A stretch of 64,000 nt of DNA from Paenibacillus helianthi (GTDB taxonomy: Bacteria; Bacillota; Bacilli; Paenibacillales; Paenibacillaceae), in contig NZ_LVWI01000001.1 in assembly GCF_001909055.1 (NCBI RefSeq), positions 558,001 to 622,000 of the forward strand. The letters run 5' to 3'. This document shows, one piece after another, positions 28,303 through 38,547 of the stretch (position 1 is the stretch's first letter; each line of letters opens with the position of its first letter). The notes under the pieces are model-generated. The model had not been told where the DNA came from. It ran no database searches and saw only the letters and a list, made by a program, of their open reading frames with translations. Made by a program: the position numbers and the translations under genes.

Positions 28303-29606
28303 TTGCTTCCCTCCTCTTTCGGTCCCAAAATCTCTTCAGCCTGTGCTCTGAACGTGCTTGCAGCCTGCTCTGGTGTAATACTGCCGGCATACAGGTTTTT
28401 CAGTATGATTTTCAGAGCGTTTTGAACGACCGCATCAGACAGCGGTGCTGGCGGATCAATTGGGGTGGAGTGTTTGGCAATATAACTCATGTATGAGTAT
28501 TGTTCTTTCCCCTGTTCGGTGGATTGACTGGATAATTGTTCTGCGATTTTAGTTGCAATCGGAACTCCGCGGTCACCCTTAAGAATGTTATTCGCTTCCT
28601 TGTTATTAGTGACAAAATCAACGAATTTAACCGCTGCTTCCTTATGTTTAGAATAAGAAGATACCATGATGAACATAGAAGGCTTCACAAAGTTCCCTTC
28701 TGCAGCAGCCCCCTCAACCGTAGGAAGGTTCATGATTTTCAGCGTTCTGCCCGCTTCGTCACCATTTGAAACCATTTGGTTGCTTACCAGTTGTAAAAAT
28801 GCAGTTTTCCCTGTTGCCAGCGGGTTTTTCTCATCCTTGGATGAATCTGTACCGGGGTTCAGAAGCCCCTGATCCAGCCATGTTTTCGTCAGTGTCAGAT
28901 ATTCAACCAGGGTAGCATCTTTGAAACCAAGACCTGTTTTTTCCTTATTGTAAAAAGATTCACCCTTCATTCTGAACCAATAGGATAAATCAAACATCGC
29001 ATACAAAGGATAAAAACCCGGGGTTTGAACCTTGTCTTTAAATTGCTGCATCGTTTGTTGCATATCCTGAATGGAATACGAATCCTGAAGTGGCTCTATA
29101 CCATACTGTTTAAACATTTCAGGGTCATATGCGATTCCCAGAGCATTCGATCCCATGGGAATACCATACTGTTTCCCTTCATACTGTCCTGAGGCCAGAT
29201 AGGATTTATCCACATCGGACAGATCAAGGACGTTGGACTTCATATACGGTTCGAGTGGCTCAATCAAGTGATGGGTGACATAGTTAAAAGCAAAATTATA
29301 GTCTGTCTGCATGATATCCGGTGTTTTTTGCTCAGCGGTTTCCATCGCCAGCTTCTGGGCTACCTCAGCAGTTGAAGAGTAATCCTCGGTATTAATTTTA
29401 ATATTGGGATTCTCTTTCTCAAACAAATCAATAACCTTTAACGTGATCTCCTTACGGCTCGGCTTACCCCACCACATAAAATTCAATGTGATTTGTTCAT
29501 CCGACTTCTTAACTTCTTCGTTACCTTTCCCTGTACACCCCACAAGTGATATCAACATCACAGAGGTCAAAAAAATGGCCGAAATCCTGGTTGATTTGTG
29601 TTTCAT
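28299..29606 (-). CDS. Extracellular solute-binding lipoprotein (family 1, sugar-type) coupled to a chemoreceptor
   Basis: The 435-residue protein begins with a lipoprotein signal ([20 protein letters not shown], mature Cys about residue 24). It has the family 1 binding-protein pattern ([68 protein letters not shown]), typical of carbohydrate ABC importers. No permease or ATPase gene lies nearby. Instead its stop codon overlaps the start of the chemoreceptor at 26587-28302. The likely role is as ligand-binding partner of that receptor, possibly shared with a distant importer; the ligand is unknown. Confidence 0.9.
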   Translation of the reverse strand: MKHKSTRISAIFLTSVMLISLVGCTGKGNEEVKKSDEQITLNFMWWGKPSRKEITLKVIDLFEKENPNIKINTEDYSSTAEVAQKLAMETAEQKTPDIMQTDYNFAFNYVTHHLIEPLEPYMKSNVLDLSDVDKSYLASGQYEGKQYGIPMGSNALGIAYDPEMFKQYGIEPLQDSYSIQDMQQTMQQFKDKVQTPGFYPLYAMFDLSYWFRMKGESFYNKEKTGLGFKDATLVEYLTLTKTWLDQGLLNPGTDSSKDEKNPLATGKTAFLQLVSNQMVSNGDEAGRTLKIMNLPTVEGAAAEGNFVKPSMFIMVSSYSKHKEAAVKFVDFVTNNKEANNILKGDRGVPIATKIAEQLSSQSTEQGKEQYSYMSYIAKHSTPIDPPAPLSDAVVQNALKIILKNLYAGSITPEQAASTFRAQAEEILGPKEEGSK

Positions 29607-29676
29607 GAATGTCCACCTTTCTAATGCTAATCAAACTCTAAAAAACAATTTTCTAAAACTGTAAAAACTTATAATT

Positions 29677-29704
29677 TATATCGGATGATCCCTCTAATTT
29701 CTTG
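29677..29704 (-). promoter_or_regulatory. Sigma-D-like promoter upstream of the binding-protein/chemoreceptor operon
   Basis: CCGATATA (29684-29677, minus strand) matches the -10 box of flagellar/chemotaxis sigma-D promoters except for the leading G. At the expected N15 spacing the -35 position reads CAAG rather than TAAA, a partial match only. It lies 70 nt before the lipoprotein ATG. No better sigma-A promoter was seen. Confidence 0.45.
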
Positions 29705-29780
29705 TGTATTTTTTCGACTTTTTTCAGCAAAAAAGCATTTGTATTGGTTGTGCATTCATTCACAATCATGCGCAAATACG

Positions 29781-29831
29781 AAAAAGAGCTATCTTCAAGT
29801 GAAAGATTCCGCTTGAAAATAGCTCTTTTAT
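29781..29831 (-). terminator. Terminator of dapF (bidirectional)
   Basis: AAAAAGAGCTATCTTCAAG pairs with CTTGAAAATAGCTCTTTT with one bulge; both strands end in T-rich tracts. It lies 29 nt after dapF. Confidence 0.85.
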
Positions 29832-29859
29832 TGTTAAATCCTGATTGTAGGATGACCGA

Positions 29860-30696
29860 TTAAATGTCCACCGAACCCGTGTATACCACCTGGGCCGGGC
29901 CAGTCATGTAAACATGGTTGTCTTCTTCGTTCCATTCAATATAGAGATCGCCGCCCTTCAGGCTGATTGTCGCGGTTCGGTCGGTTAGACCATTCAGCAC
30001 TGAGGAGACCAACGTGGCGCAAGCACCGGTTCCGCAGGCCAAGGTAGGTCCTGCTCCGCGTTCCCAGACACGCATATCGACATGTCCGCGGTCCAGTACG
30101 GTGGCGAATTCAACGTTGACCTTTCTTGGAAACAGTGGGTGTACCTCCAGCTTTGGCCCCCAAGTGGTCAGGTCAAAGCCTACAGCATCATCCACATAGA
30201 TTACACAATGCGGATTGCCCATAGATACAGCGGTGAATTTGAACTCTTTGCCATCCGCTTCAATCGGCTGGTCCAGCACAGGCTCGGCATCGATAGCCAC
30301 AGGTATCTGCGCTCCTGACAACACAGGCTCGCCCATATCAACTGTAACCGTCTCCACCACGCCGTCCTTCACCTTCAGGGATACCTTCTGCTCACCGGCA
30401 CCGATGGTTTCGATAACAATCTGCTCAGAGCTGACCAGTCCATGCTCATAGACATATTTGGACACACAACGGATCGCGTTCCCGCATTGCTCTGCTTCCG
30501 AACCGTCCGAATTCATAATGCGCATCATATAATCACCGCGTTCTGACGGCAGTATATAGACTAGCCCGTCCGCACCTATTCCGAAGAACCGGTTACACAG
30601 GGTAACTGCAAGCTCAGAGGCATTAGCAGGAAGCTCCTGCTCGCCGAAAACGATAATAAAGTCATTGCCAAGGCCATGCATTTTGGTAAATTCCAT
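29860..30696 (-). CDS. dapF: Diaminopimelate epimerase
   Basis: The 278-residue enzyme begins MEFTKMHGLGNDFIIV. It has both catalytic cysteines, one in DGSEAEQCGNAIRC and one in ACGTGACATLVSS. It converts LL- to meso-diaminopimelate for lysine and peptidoglycan synthesis. TAGGAGTG lies 10 nt before the ATG at 30696; an earlier in-frame start 14 codons upstream is not supported. It follows the Ca-ATPase gene by 72 nt and may share its transcript. Confidence 0.97.
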   Translation of the reverse strand: MEFTKMHGLGNDFIIVFGEQELPANASELAVTLCNRFFGIGADGLVYILPSERGDYMMRIMNSDGSEAEQCGNAIRCVSKYVYEHGLVSSEQIVIETIGAGEQKVSLKVKDGVVETVTVDMGEPVLSGAQIPVAIDAEPVLDQPIEADGKEFKFTAVSMGNPHCVIYVDDAVGFDLTTWGPKLEVHPLFPRKVNVEFATVLDRGHVDMRVWERGAGPTLACGTGACATLVSSVLNGLTDRTATISLKGGDLYIEWNEEDNHVYMTGPAQVVYTGSVDI

Positions 30697-30768
30697 TGAG
30701 ATTCCACTCCTAAAGGTTAGTAACAGTGAACCAAGCATACCTTAAGGAGTGGGTTTAAGCTATTGATT

Positions 30769-33594
30769 TTATGCCGAAATTTTTGTACTTTTTATCATTG
30801 TCCGTCCTCCGCTGCGGCTGTGGTTCTTCTTGCCGCCCCACACGCTGCCAGCTCCCATCAGGAAGGTAGGAATGCCTGCGGTAACCAGCACCAGACACCA
30901 TTCACGGAAGGTAAGCGGCACGGTCTTGAACACTGGCTGGAGCACAGGCAGATACATAACTACCAGCATCAGCAGAACTGATGAGAGCACAGCCAGCACC
31001 AGATATTTGTTCTGAAACGGATTGCGGTGGAACACTGAGCGGGAGCTGCGGCAGTCAAAGACGTGAATCAGCTGGGCCATAACCAGGGTGGCAAAAGCAA
31101 CCGATTGCGCCCGGATCAGCTGCTGCGGACTGCCGGGGTCAATTCGCAGCGTCAGCCAGAAAGCGGCTAAGGTGCAGAGGCCGATCAGGAGCCCGCGGCT
31201 GATGATTTTCCAGCCAAGGCGGCGGGCAAAGATGTTCTCTTTCGATCCGCGCGGCTTGTGCTCCATCAAATCTTTCTCAGCCTGATCCACCCCAAGTGCC
31301 ATCGCGGGCAGGCCGTCGGTTACCAGATTGACCCAGAGAATCTGGATGGGAACCAGAGGCAGAGGGAGCCCCAGCATCATGGCAAAGAACATCGTCAGAA
31401 TCTCCCCTACGTTCGAAGCGAGCAGATAACGGATAAATTTGCGTATATTCTCGTAAATGTTCCGTCCTTCCTCAATGGCCGCTACTATAGTAGAGAAGTT
31501 GTCGTCGCCCAGAATGAGCGAAGAAGCTTCTTTGGTTACGTCTGTCCCCGTGATCCCCATGGAGATCCCGATATCCGCCGCTTTGATCGCCGGGGCGTCA
31601 TTGACCCCGTCCCCGGTCATCGCCACGACATGCCCATGGCGCTGCAGGGACTTGACGATGCGCAGCTTATGCTCTGGAGAAACCCTTGCATACACGTATA
31701 CATTATCCGATACCTTATCGAGGGCATCGTCATCCATCCGGGTGAGCTGGCTGCCGGTTAATACAGTTCCGCCACGCTGCAAAATACCCAGCTGATGGGC
31801 AATCGCTTCTGCTGTGGTTCCATGGTCTCCGGTAATCATCACTGTCTTGATTCCTGCTCTGCGGGTGATGCTGATGGCATCGCGCACCTCACGGCGCGGC
31901 GGATCGATCATCCCGGCCAGTCCGGCGAAGACCAATTGGCATTCGGCTTCTTTTTCACTGCCTGCAACTTCACCGGAACGCATTTCCCTGTAAGCCATTC
32001 CCAGAACACGCAGCGCACCCGATGCCATTTCTTCATTGGCCTCCATCACCTTCTGGCGCAAGGTAGGTGTGCAAGGTACGACCGCACCTTCCCACAGCAT
32101 ATAGGAGCAGCAGTTCAGCAGAACATCCGGCGCACCTTTGGTACAGATCATTTTACCGCCCGGATGATTGACAACCACGGACATCAGCTTGCGTTCGGAG
32201 TCGAACGGAAACTCCGTTTCCCTTGTATAGGTCACAGCAAGCGACTGCGCAGTCAGCCCCATTTTTGCGGATAAAGTAACCAGTGCCCCTTCCGTTGGGT
32301 CACCTTTCAGCTCCCATACAGACGGATTGGCCGCATTCTTGCCGGTTTCACTGCTTTTCTCTTTCTCTTTGCCTTTGCGTTTGCTCCGGGTTTCCCCGGG
32401 AAAGGTTTCAATAATCTCTGCATTGCTGCACAGTGCGCCGATCTGGAGCATGCGCCGCAGGTTTTGATCATTTTTAAGGTCAATGGGCTTGCCCTTTTGC
32501 AGTACATGTCCGATTGGGGCATAGCCTTCACCCGTTACCTCTAAATTCCGCCCAGCACTCCATAACCTCGTGACCGTCATTTTGTTCTGGGTTAACGTTC
32601 CCGTCTTATCGGAACAGATCACCGAGGCACACCCGAGTGTTTCGACCGATGGGAGCTTGCGGACAATGGCCTTGCGTTTGATCATCCGCTGAACGCCGAG
32701 TGCAAGCGCAATGGTGACAATGGCCGGCAACCCTTCCGGAATCGCCGCTACAGCAAGGCTTACACCGGCAAGGAACATAGCAGCTACAGGCTGCCCATGC
32801 AGAATACCCGCAGCTACAACCACAATAGTCAGGCCGAGTGAAACATAGATCAGAATCTTCCCCAGCTGCTCCAGCCGATGCTGGAGTGGTGTTTCCTGAG
32901 ATTCGGTATTCAGGATCAGATCGGCAATTTTGCCCATCTCGGTATCCATGCCGGTGCGTACAACGATGGCCCGGCCAGTTCCCCGCGTGACCATTGTGCC
33001 CATAAATCCGATATTTTTCTGATCACCAAGCGGAATTTCCTCGGCATGAATAGCTTCCGAATGCTTGGAGACGGGCAGTGATTCACCGGTTAGCGCGGAC
33101 TCCTCTGCGTACAAAGCGCTGCACTGCAGCCAGCGGACATCGGCAGGAATCCGGTCACCGCTCTCCAGTAGCACAATATCGCCAGGCACCAGCATTTTGG
33201 CGGGAATGTGCTCAACCTTTCCATCGCGCAGCACCTTTGCAGAAGGTGCCGAGAGCTGCTTGAGCGCACGCAGCGAACGTTCGGCGCGGAATTCCTGGAC
33301 AAAACCCAGAACCCCGTTCAGCATAATAATAGCGACAATCGTTATGGCGTCCAGGTATTCACCCAGCAGACCGGACACCAGCGTCGCTCCCATCAGCACC
33401 AGCACCATGAAATCCTTGAACTGGTTAAGCATCAGGGTAAGCGGAGATATTGCCTTCCCTTCCGACAGCTCATTGTGTCCGTTCTCCATCAGCCTCTGCG
33501 CGGCATCCTCTCCGCTTAGGCCCGATCCCGGATGAACGCCGAACATCTTCTGCAGTTCCTCTGCACCGAGCCGGTGCCAACTTTTTTGTTCCAT
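30769..33594 (-). CDS. SERCA-type calcium-translocating P-type ATPase
   Basis: The product is about 941 residues. It shows the P2A ATPase plan: N-terminal cation-ATPase domain, ALTGESLPV actuator loop, [19 protein letters not shown] in the calcium-binding helix M4, phosphorylation site [48 protein letters not shown], and the C-terminal membrane helices. It exports calcium using ATP. A lysine-rich insertion ([10 protein letters not shown], around residue 410) lies in the nucleotide-binding domain. I chose the ATG at 33594 (MEQKSWHRL); a longer frame opens 24 codons earlier. It is the yloB equivalent, divergent from rqcH as in Bacillus, but followed here by dapF instead of yicC. Confidence 0.93.
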   Translation of the reverse strand: MEQKSWHRLGAEELQKMFGVHPGSGLSGEDAAQRLMENGHNELSEGKAISPLTLMLNQFKDFMVLVLMGATLVSGLLGEYLDAITIVAIIMLNGVLGFVQEFRAERSLRALKQLSAPSAKVLRDGKVEHIPAKMLVPGDIVLLESGDRIPADVRWLQCSALYAEESALTGESLPVSKHSEAIHAEEIPLGDQKNIGFMGTMVTRGTGRAIVVRTGMDTEMGKIADLILNTESQETPLQHRLEQLGKILIYVSLGLTIVVVAAGILHGQPVAAMFLAGVSLAVAAIPEGLPAIVTIALALGVQRMIKRKAIVRKLPSVETLGCASVICSDKTGTLTQNKMTVTRLWSAGRNLEVTGEGYAPIGHVLQKGKPIDLKNDQNLRRMLQIGALCSNAEIIETFPGETRSKRKGKEKEKSSETGKNAANPSVWELKGDPTEGALVTLSAKMGLTAQSLAVTYTRETEFPFDSERKLMSVVVNHPGGKMICTKGAPDVLLNCCSYMLWEGAVVPCTPTLRQKVMEANEEMASGALRVLGMAYREMRSGEVAGSEKEAECQLVFAGLAGMIDPPRREVRDAISITRRAGIKTVMITGDHGTTAEAIAHQLGILQRGGTVLTGSQLTRMDDDALDKVSDNVYVYARVSPEHKLRIVKSLQRHGHVVAMTGDGVNDAPAIKAADIGISMGITGTDVTKEASSLILGDDNFSTIVAAIEEGRNIYENIRKFIRYLLASNVGEILTMFFAMMLGLPLPLVPIQILWVNLVTDGLPAMALGVDQAEKDLMEHKPRGSKENIFARRLGWKIISRGLLIGLCTLAAFWLTLRIDPGSPQQLIRAQSVAFATLVMAQLIHVFDCRSSRSVFHRNPFQNKYLVLAVLSSVLLMLVVMYLPVLQPVFKTVPLTFREWCLVLVTAGIPTFLMGAGSVWGGKKNHSRSGGRTMIKSTKISA

Positions 33595-33786
33595 AGTCCT
33601 ACTTTCCCCTCCCGGTCGTTTCTTGACTTCCGGCGGCGCACAGCTTTTCCACCTGTTCATGTCCAAGTGTATTCATAGTCGTCCCAAAATATCACTTCTC
33701 CCATGGCTTCTCCTTTTGCGCAAATGTGTCAAAGTATGGCATCATAGAGAGAGTACTTTATTATCAGGCGACAGGAGAACATGATC

Positions 33787-35712
33787 ATGGCATTAGACGG
33801 CATAGTAACCAGAGCGATCGTGCACGAGCTTCAATCCTTTATCGGTGCACGTATCGGCAAAATATATCAACCCAGTACACACGATCTAATCTTCATCCTC
33901 CGTGGCTCCGGGGGTGGCGGTAAGCTGCTGCTCTCTGCCAATCCTACTTATCCGCGGGTTCATCTGACCGACAGAAACAGCATTAATCCGGCGGAAGCGC
34001 CGATGTTCTGCATGCTGATGCGCAAACACTGTGAAGGCGGAACCATCGAGAGCATCAGTCAAGTTGGGTTGGAGCGCATCATTCATATCCAGGTAAGGAC
34101 CCGGGATGAGCTCGGAGATGTATCGGCCAAAAAAATCATCATCGAGCTGATGGGCCGGCACAGCAATATCATTCTTACCGATCTTGCAACAGGCACCATT
34201 ATCGACGGTATTCATCACGTTACTCCGACAATCAGCAGCTACCGGAATGTTATGCCCGGTATCGCCTATATTGAGCCGCCGCAGCAGCATAAGCTGAATC
34301 CTTTGGTAATCGGCCAAGAGGCATTTATAAGTCTCGCAGCAGCTGCTGAGCAGGATGCGCTGACAGCTGGCTCCGGTGAAGAGCAGGAGCCAGAAGAGAT
34401 GATTGAGGGTGAGCTCGCTGACCTCTTGAAGTCGCTGGAGGAGCCCAAGGCGGACGGCTCCGGCGGTCCAGCGCCTTCAGCCGACCCTATCCAATGGATC
34501 GTGCATGCCTTCAGCGGCATCAGTCCGCTAATTGCCGGAGAGATTGTGCGGCAGAGCGGTGTAACCGGACCTGCTTCAGCAGCCGACTCCGCAGGTAGTA
34601 CATCTGTCGTTTCACCCGAGTCGGATGAACATTGGACGGAAGAGATGACGTCATTATGGAGATCTTTTGACAAAGTGCTTGCGCCGGTACGGGTAGACAG
34701 CTTTTCCCCGATGTCAGGAGCAAACGCCAAAGGCAAACCCGTCTTCTCGGCCATCGCACTTACACTTGAGGATGAGCATGTGAAGCATTACAGCTCCATC
34801 AGCGCTTGCCTGGAGGATTATTACGGAGATAAAGCCGAGCGAGATACAGTGAAGCAGCGGGTTAGTGACCTGATCCGTTTCCTGAGCAATGAACGGAGCA
34901 AAAACGTCAAGAAGCTAGCCAATCTGCAAAAAGACCTGGATGAAGCCCAGGACGCCGATCAATTCCGGATCTGGGGTGAGCTGCTGTTCGCTTCATTACA
35001 TGCTGTCTCCAAAGGCGACAAGCAAGCTACACTTGTGAATTATTACGATGAGGACCAGGCGGAAATCACCATCCCGCTAGATCCGCTGCTCACTCCTTCA
35101 GACAATGCACAGCGGTATTTCAAGAAATACAACAAATACAAGAACAGCCTGCTGGTGATCAACGAACAGCTGCTCAAAACCCATGAGGAAATTGCTTACA
35201 TGGAAACACTACTGCAGCAACTGGCCCATGCTTCATTGAATGACATCGAGGAAATCCGCGATGAGCTAGTGGGTCAGGGCTACCTGCGTGACCGCAGCAA
35301 AAAGGGTAAAAAGAAGAAAAAAGCCACCCGCCCTACCCTGCAGGTGTTCACTTCTTCGGAAGGCGTGGAAATCTATGTCGGTAAAAACAATCTTCAAAAC
35401 GAATATGTCACCAACCGTCTGGCTTCGGCCAATGATACCTGGCTGCACACCAAGGACATTCCCGGCTCTCATGTGGTGATCCGCAGCGAGTCGTTTGGAG
35501 ATGCTACGCTTGAGGAAGCCGCACAACTGGCTGCTTATTTCAGCCAAGCCAAACAATCAAGCAGTGTCCCTGTGGATTGTACACTCATCCGTCATGTCCG
35601 CAAGCCCAGCGGGGCTAAGCCCGGCTTCGTGATCTACGATCATCAAAAGACCCTATTCGTCACTCCTGATGAGGAACGGATCAAGAGTCTGCCGAATACG
35701 CTCAAGAATTAA
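33787..35712 (+). CDS. rqcH: Ribosome quality control protein RqcH (NFACT family)
   Basis: The 641-residue protein begins MALDGIVTRAIVHELQSFIG with NFACT-N features (ARIGKIYQPSTHDLIFILRG, RVHLTDRN, EAPMFCMLMRKHCEGG). It has an acidic, poorly conserved insert (about 185-225), a helix-hairpin-helix region, a long coiled coil and the NFACT-R domain (LASANDTWLHTKDIPGSHVVIR). RqcH binds obstructed 50S subunits and recruits Ala-tRNA to add alanine tails that mark stalled peptides. A second ATG (33787) with AGGAG 9 nt upstream is preferred. It was formerly annotated as a fibronectin-binding protein. Confidence 0.95.
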   Translation: MALDGIVTRAIVHELQSFIGARIGKIYQPSTHDLIFILRGSGGGGKLLLSANPTYPRVHLTDRNSINPAEAPMFCMLMRKHCEGGTIESISQVGLERIIHIQVRTRDELGDVSAKKIIIELMGRHSNIILTDLATGTIIDGIHHVTPTISSYRNVMPGIAYIEPPQQHKLNPLVIGQEAFISLAAAAEQDALTAGSGEEQEPEEMIEGELADLLKSLEEPKADGSGGPAPSADPIQWIVHAFSGISPLIAGEIVRQSGVTGPASAADSAGSTSVVSPESDEHWTEEMTSLWRSFDKVLAPVRVDSFSPMSGANAKGKPVFSAIALTLEDEHVKHYSSISACLEDYYGDKAERDTVKQRVSDLIRFLSNERSKNVKKLANLQKDLDEAQDADQFRIWGELLFASLHAVSKGDKQATLVNYYDEDQAEITIPLDPLLTPSDNAQRYFKKYNKYKNSLLVINEQLLKTHEEIAYMETLLQQLAHASLNDIEEIRDELVGQGYLRDRSKKGKKKKKATRPTLQVFTSSEGVEIYVGKNNLQNEYVTNRLASANDTWLHTKDIPGSHVVIRSESFGDATLEEAAQLAAYFSQAKQSSSVPVDCTLIRHVRKPSGAKPGFVIYDHQKTLFVTPDEERIKSLPNTLKN

Positions 35713-35760
35713 GGCATACTACGCATTGCTGCTGTAACTCTGGACTGCATTCTTAAACAT

Positions 35761-35807
35761 AAAGAACCACCAGCCAAAAGACAGATGTCCTTGGCTGGTG
35801 GTTCTTT
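35761..35807 (+). terminator. Strong terminator of rqcH
   Basis: AAAGAACCACCAGCCA (35761-35776) pairs perfectly with TGGCTGGTGGTTCTTT (35792-35807). The rest of the 220-nt gap holds a small perfect hairpin AACGGCA/TGCCGTT (35850-35867) and no gene. Confidence 0.9.
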
Positions 35808-35933
35808 ATATATCACGAAAGCGGGAATGGCACGAAGGGAGTCGCTAAGAACGGCATTTTTGCCGTTGCTTTGCTCAGTCGGCATATTCCAGACCACGGA
35901 CCACTTCCCATGCGCAATTCAGCTTCACTTTAC

Positions 35934-36836
35934 CTAAAATCCGGATGACTCACCCTTCAGCCGCTCCAGCACCGCGACCGGCACCGAAACGCTGCCAATC
36001 TCTCCATGAAACACAACCCCTTGGCGCGCACCGTGGAAATCCGAACCGCCAGTGACCAGGAGTCCGTATTCTTCAGCGAGCGCGAGGTAACGTTCTTCAT
36101 CGGCAGGGCCGTGATCTGAATGGTAAACCTCAATGCCGCGCAGCGCACTGCGTTCAATAATACCACGGACCAGCTCATCATCCCCGTAGATTCCTGGATG
36201 GGCAAGTACCGCTGCTCCGCCTGCTTCGGCAATCCAGTCGCATGCCAGCTCCGGTGTGATGCGCGGCGGTGACACATAAGCCGCTGCGCCTTCAGCCAGA
36301 TACTTGTCGAACGCATCACGCATATCCGAAGCCGCCCCGAGACGCACCAATGCGTCGGCAATATGCGGACGGCCCACGCTCTCGTCGGGCTTCAGCTCCC
36401 GTCCTATGCCTGCGGTAACTTGATCTAGCGTAATGTCGATGCCCAGTCCCTGCAGCTTCGCAATGATCGCCTCATTCCGCTGCGCGCGGGTATCTCTTTG
36501 CTCTGCAAGCCTGGACAGAAACAGTTCCTGCTCTGTATCCATGAAATAGCCCAGCACATGAATCTCTTTCCCGCCGGCTCGCGTACTGATTTCGACTCCG
36601 GGAACAACGGTAATGCCGCATTTCCGCCCGGCCTCAAGAGCTTCAGCGACTCCGGCCACCGTATCGTGATCTGTAATTGCTACTGCCGCCAGCCCTTTTT
36701 CATAGGCCAATCTTACATTCTCAGCCGGAGGCTGCATTCCGTCCGAAGATAATGTATGGGTATGCAGATCGGCTCTGCCTGAGAACCCGCTGCCCGTCTG
36801 TTCTTTTAATTGGTTGTTCCTATGCTCCTGCCCCAT
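35934..36836 (-). CDS. PHP domain phosphoesterase (nucleoside 3',5'-bisphosphate phosphatase-like)
   Basis: The 300-residue protein has the four PHP metal-binding motifs: ADLHTHTLSSDG, ITDHDTVAGV, PGVEISTR, and the later AAVLAHPG, EVYHSDH and GGSDFHGAR. It resembles the YciV/TrpH group, which removes the 3'-phosphate from nucleoside bisphosphates and trims short RNA 5' ends. The exact substrate is not fixed by sequence. AGGTAGGATA precedes the ATG. It lies 21 nt after the GNAT gene, on the same strand. Confidence 0.88.
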   Translation of the reverse strand: MGQEHRNNQLKEQTGSGFSGRADLHTHTLSSDGMQPPAENVRLAYEKGLAAVAITDHDTVAGVAEALEAGRKCGITVVPGVEISTRAGGKEIHVLGYFMDTEQELFLSRLAEQRDTRAQRNEAIIAKLQGLGIDITLDQVTAGIGRELKPDESVGRPHIADALVRLGAASDMRDAFDKYLAEGAAAYVSPPRITPELACDWIAEAGGAAVLAHPGIYGDDELVRGIIERSALRGIEVYHSDHGPADEERYLALAEEYGLLVTGGSDFHGARQGVVFHGEIGSVSVPVAVLERLKGESSGF

Positions 36837-36857
36837 TATCCTACCTGCCCTTCAAGT

Positions 36858-37427
36858 CTATTGGCTCCTTGCTGATTCCCATTCCTCACGAAGAATCCCC
36901 ATCTTAATGGCATCGTAGTACTCACCTCGCACAATCCGCGCCTTGCGTACCCGCGCCTCTTCGATCATGCCGCATTTCGCGGCCAACCCCATCATCCGGA
37001 CATTGCCCGACCATGTGCCTATTCCAAGCCGGACCGTATCCATGGCCTCAAAAAGATATTCCATCCACATCCGGAATGCCTCGGTCCCATATCCGCCTGA
37101 CCAAAAACGCGAATCAAACAGAACAATTCCGATTTCAAACCAGTTCGTCTCCTTCGACACCCAATATCTGCCTACCGTTCCTTTGAGTTCGCCGTCAATA
37201 TCAATCACCAGACGGCTGCGGGGCTCGTCGGTATATACCAGAGCCAAGGTCTCGGTAAATTTTGACGCGAACGTTTCGTAGCTTTCCCATTCCTGCATCC
37301 CGTAAGGACCATTCCAGAGCAGATGCTCCCTGTCCTCGGCTTCATATTCATAATAATAAATGGTGCGGATGTCCTCTTCCGTCAGATCCCTCAGCGTAAC
37401 TTTTTCTCCCTGCAGTACAATGGCCAT
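36858..37427 (-). CDS. GNAT family N-acetyltransferase
   Basis: The 189-residue protein opens MAIVLQGEKVTLRDLTEEDI. It has the GNAT core strands (SRLVIDIDGELKGTVGRYWV; WFEIGIVLFDSRFWSGGYGTEAFRMWMEYLF) including the acetyl-CoA pyrophosphate loop region SGGYGTEA, then MMGLAAKCGMIEEARVRKA. It belongs to the RimJ/RimL-like acetyltransferase_3 group; the substrate is unknown. The ATG at 37427 has GGAGG 6 nt upstream; a longer frame starting 25 codons earlier is rejected. Confidence 0.88.
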   Translation of the reverse strand: MAIVLQGEKVTLRDLTEEDIRTIYYYEYEAEDREHLLWNGPYGMQEWESYETFASKFTETLALVYTDEPRSRLVIDIDGELKGTVGRYWVSKETNWFEIGIVLFDSRFWSGGYGTEAFRMWMEYLFEAMDTVRLGIGTWSGNVRMMGLAAKCGMIEEARVRKARIVRGEYYDAIKMGILREEWESARSQ

Positions 37428-37516
37428 ACGTATCCTCCGCTCGATAATTTCAGCATATTGATTCCCATAATACCCCAAATATGCGGATGAGCGTATATAC
37501 AAATTGATTATACTGT

Positions 37517-38416
37517 TTACTGATCTCCTGCATGGTCACGCAAAAACGTCAGAAACGTCACCGCCGAAATAGGCAGCAGCGTCGATTTGAGATGGATCGC
37601 ATAAAACTGTCTTTTAAACGAAGCATCCGTAATGTTGACAATCTTCAGTAATCCCAGCGCCACTTCATGTTTAACCGAGGAGGTAGAAATAATGGTGAGT
37701 CCGAGCCCTGCTTCCACCGCCGATTTCACGGCTCCTGTACTTCCCAGCTCCATCACCACTCGCATCGCCCCCGGATCCAGTCCCTTGGCCAGCAATTGTT
37801 CTTCCATAACCCGGCGGGTCCCTGAGCCCTGTTCACGTAGCACAAACGGATGCTGCAGCGCTTCCGCAAGCGTAACTTCATCTTTCTCCGCCAGCGGGTG
37901 CACCCGGGGTACGATCAGCTTCAGCTCATCCCCCATAACCGGTTCAATGACCATATCCGGATGGGAGACCGGCGCCTCGATCAGGCCGAAATTCAGCTGA
38001 TGCTTGTGAATCTCCTCCAGCAGCTGAGAGGTATTCATTACCTTCATCATAATGGAAATGTGAGGGTAGGCTTTGCCAAACGGACCCAAAAGGCGCGGCA
38101 GCACGTACTCTCCAATGGTCAGGCTTGCTCCCAGCAGCAGACGTCCCTCCAGCATATGGGTAAACGCCGACATCGCCTGGTCCGTCTCCCGCATCAGCTG
38201 AATGCTGCGCAGCGCGAACGGCAGCAGCGTGCGGCCGGCCTCCGAGAGGATTATTTTTTTACTGGAACGGTCGAAGAGCTTGGCTCCGAAGTAATCCTCC
38301 AGCGCCTGAACCTGCATAGTCACTGCGGGCTGTGTCATGTGAAGCGTCTGTGCCGCGGCAGAGAAACTTCCTCTCTCGGAAACGGTATAAAAAATATGCA
38401 GCTGATGAAAATTCAT
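37517..38416 (-). CDS. LysR family transcriptional regulator
   Basis: The 299-residue protein has the LysR winged helix-turn-helix (MNFHQLHIFYTVSERGSFSA, AQTLHMTQPAVTMQVQALED, FGAKLFDRSSKKIILSEAGR), a linker helix and a periplasmic-binding-like effector domain (GASLTIGEYVLPRLLGPF, LREQGSGTRRVMEEQL). It resembles the CysL/YwfK branch, but the target genes and inducer are not evident; no divergently transcribed partner lies beside it. AGGAGT precedes the ATG. Its upstream region includes the palindromic repeat copy C. Confidence 0.92.
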   Translation of the reverse strand: MNFHQLHIFYTVSERGSFSAAAQTLHMTQPAVTMQVQALEDYFGAKLFDRSSKKIILSEAGRTLLPFALRSIQLMRETDQAMSAFTHMLEGRLLLGASLTIGEYVLPRLLGPFGKAYPHISIMMKVMNTSQLLEEIHKHQLNFGLIEAPVSHPDMVIEPVMGDELKLIVPRVHPLAEKDEVTLAEALQHPFVLREQGSGTRRVMEEQLLAKGLDPGAMRVVMELGSTGAVKSAVEAGLGLTIISTSSVKHEVALGLLKIVNITDASFKRQFYAIHLKSTLLPISAVTFLTFLRDHAGDQ

Positions 38417-38450
38417 GCTCAGGACTCCTTCTATTATAAAAAACTCAAGT

Positions 38451-38546
38451 GGAAACGGCTTCGCCGCCCTTTTAAGGGACGGAATCCGTTTCAGCGAGAA
38501 ATATAAGGATGATTTATAGCGTGAAACATATAAATTCTTATATTTT
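38451..38546. repeat. Dispersed palindromic intergenic repeat, copy C (longest)
   Basis: GAAACGG and CCGTTTC are the outer arms and CCGCCCTT / AAGGGACGG the inner stem (38452-38492). A conserved right flank follows (CAGCGAGAAATATAAGGAT and then an AT-rich stretch to 38546). Parts of this flank recur at 53048-53063 and 59977-59997. Confidence 0.6.
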
Positions 38547-38547
38547 C

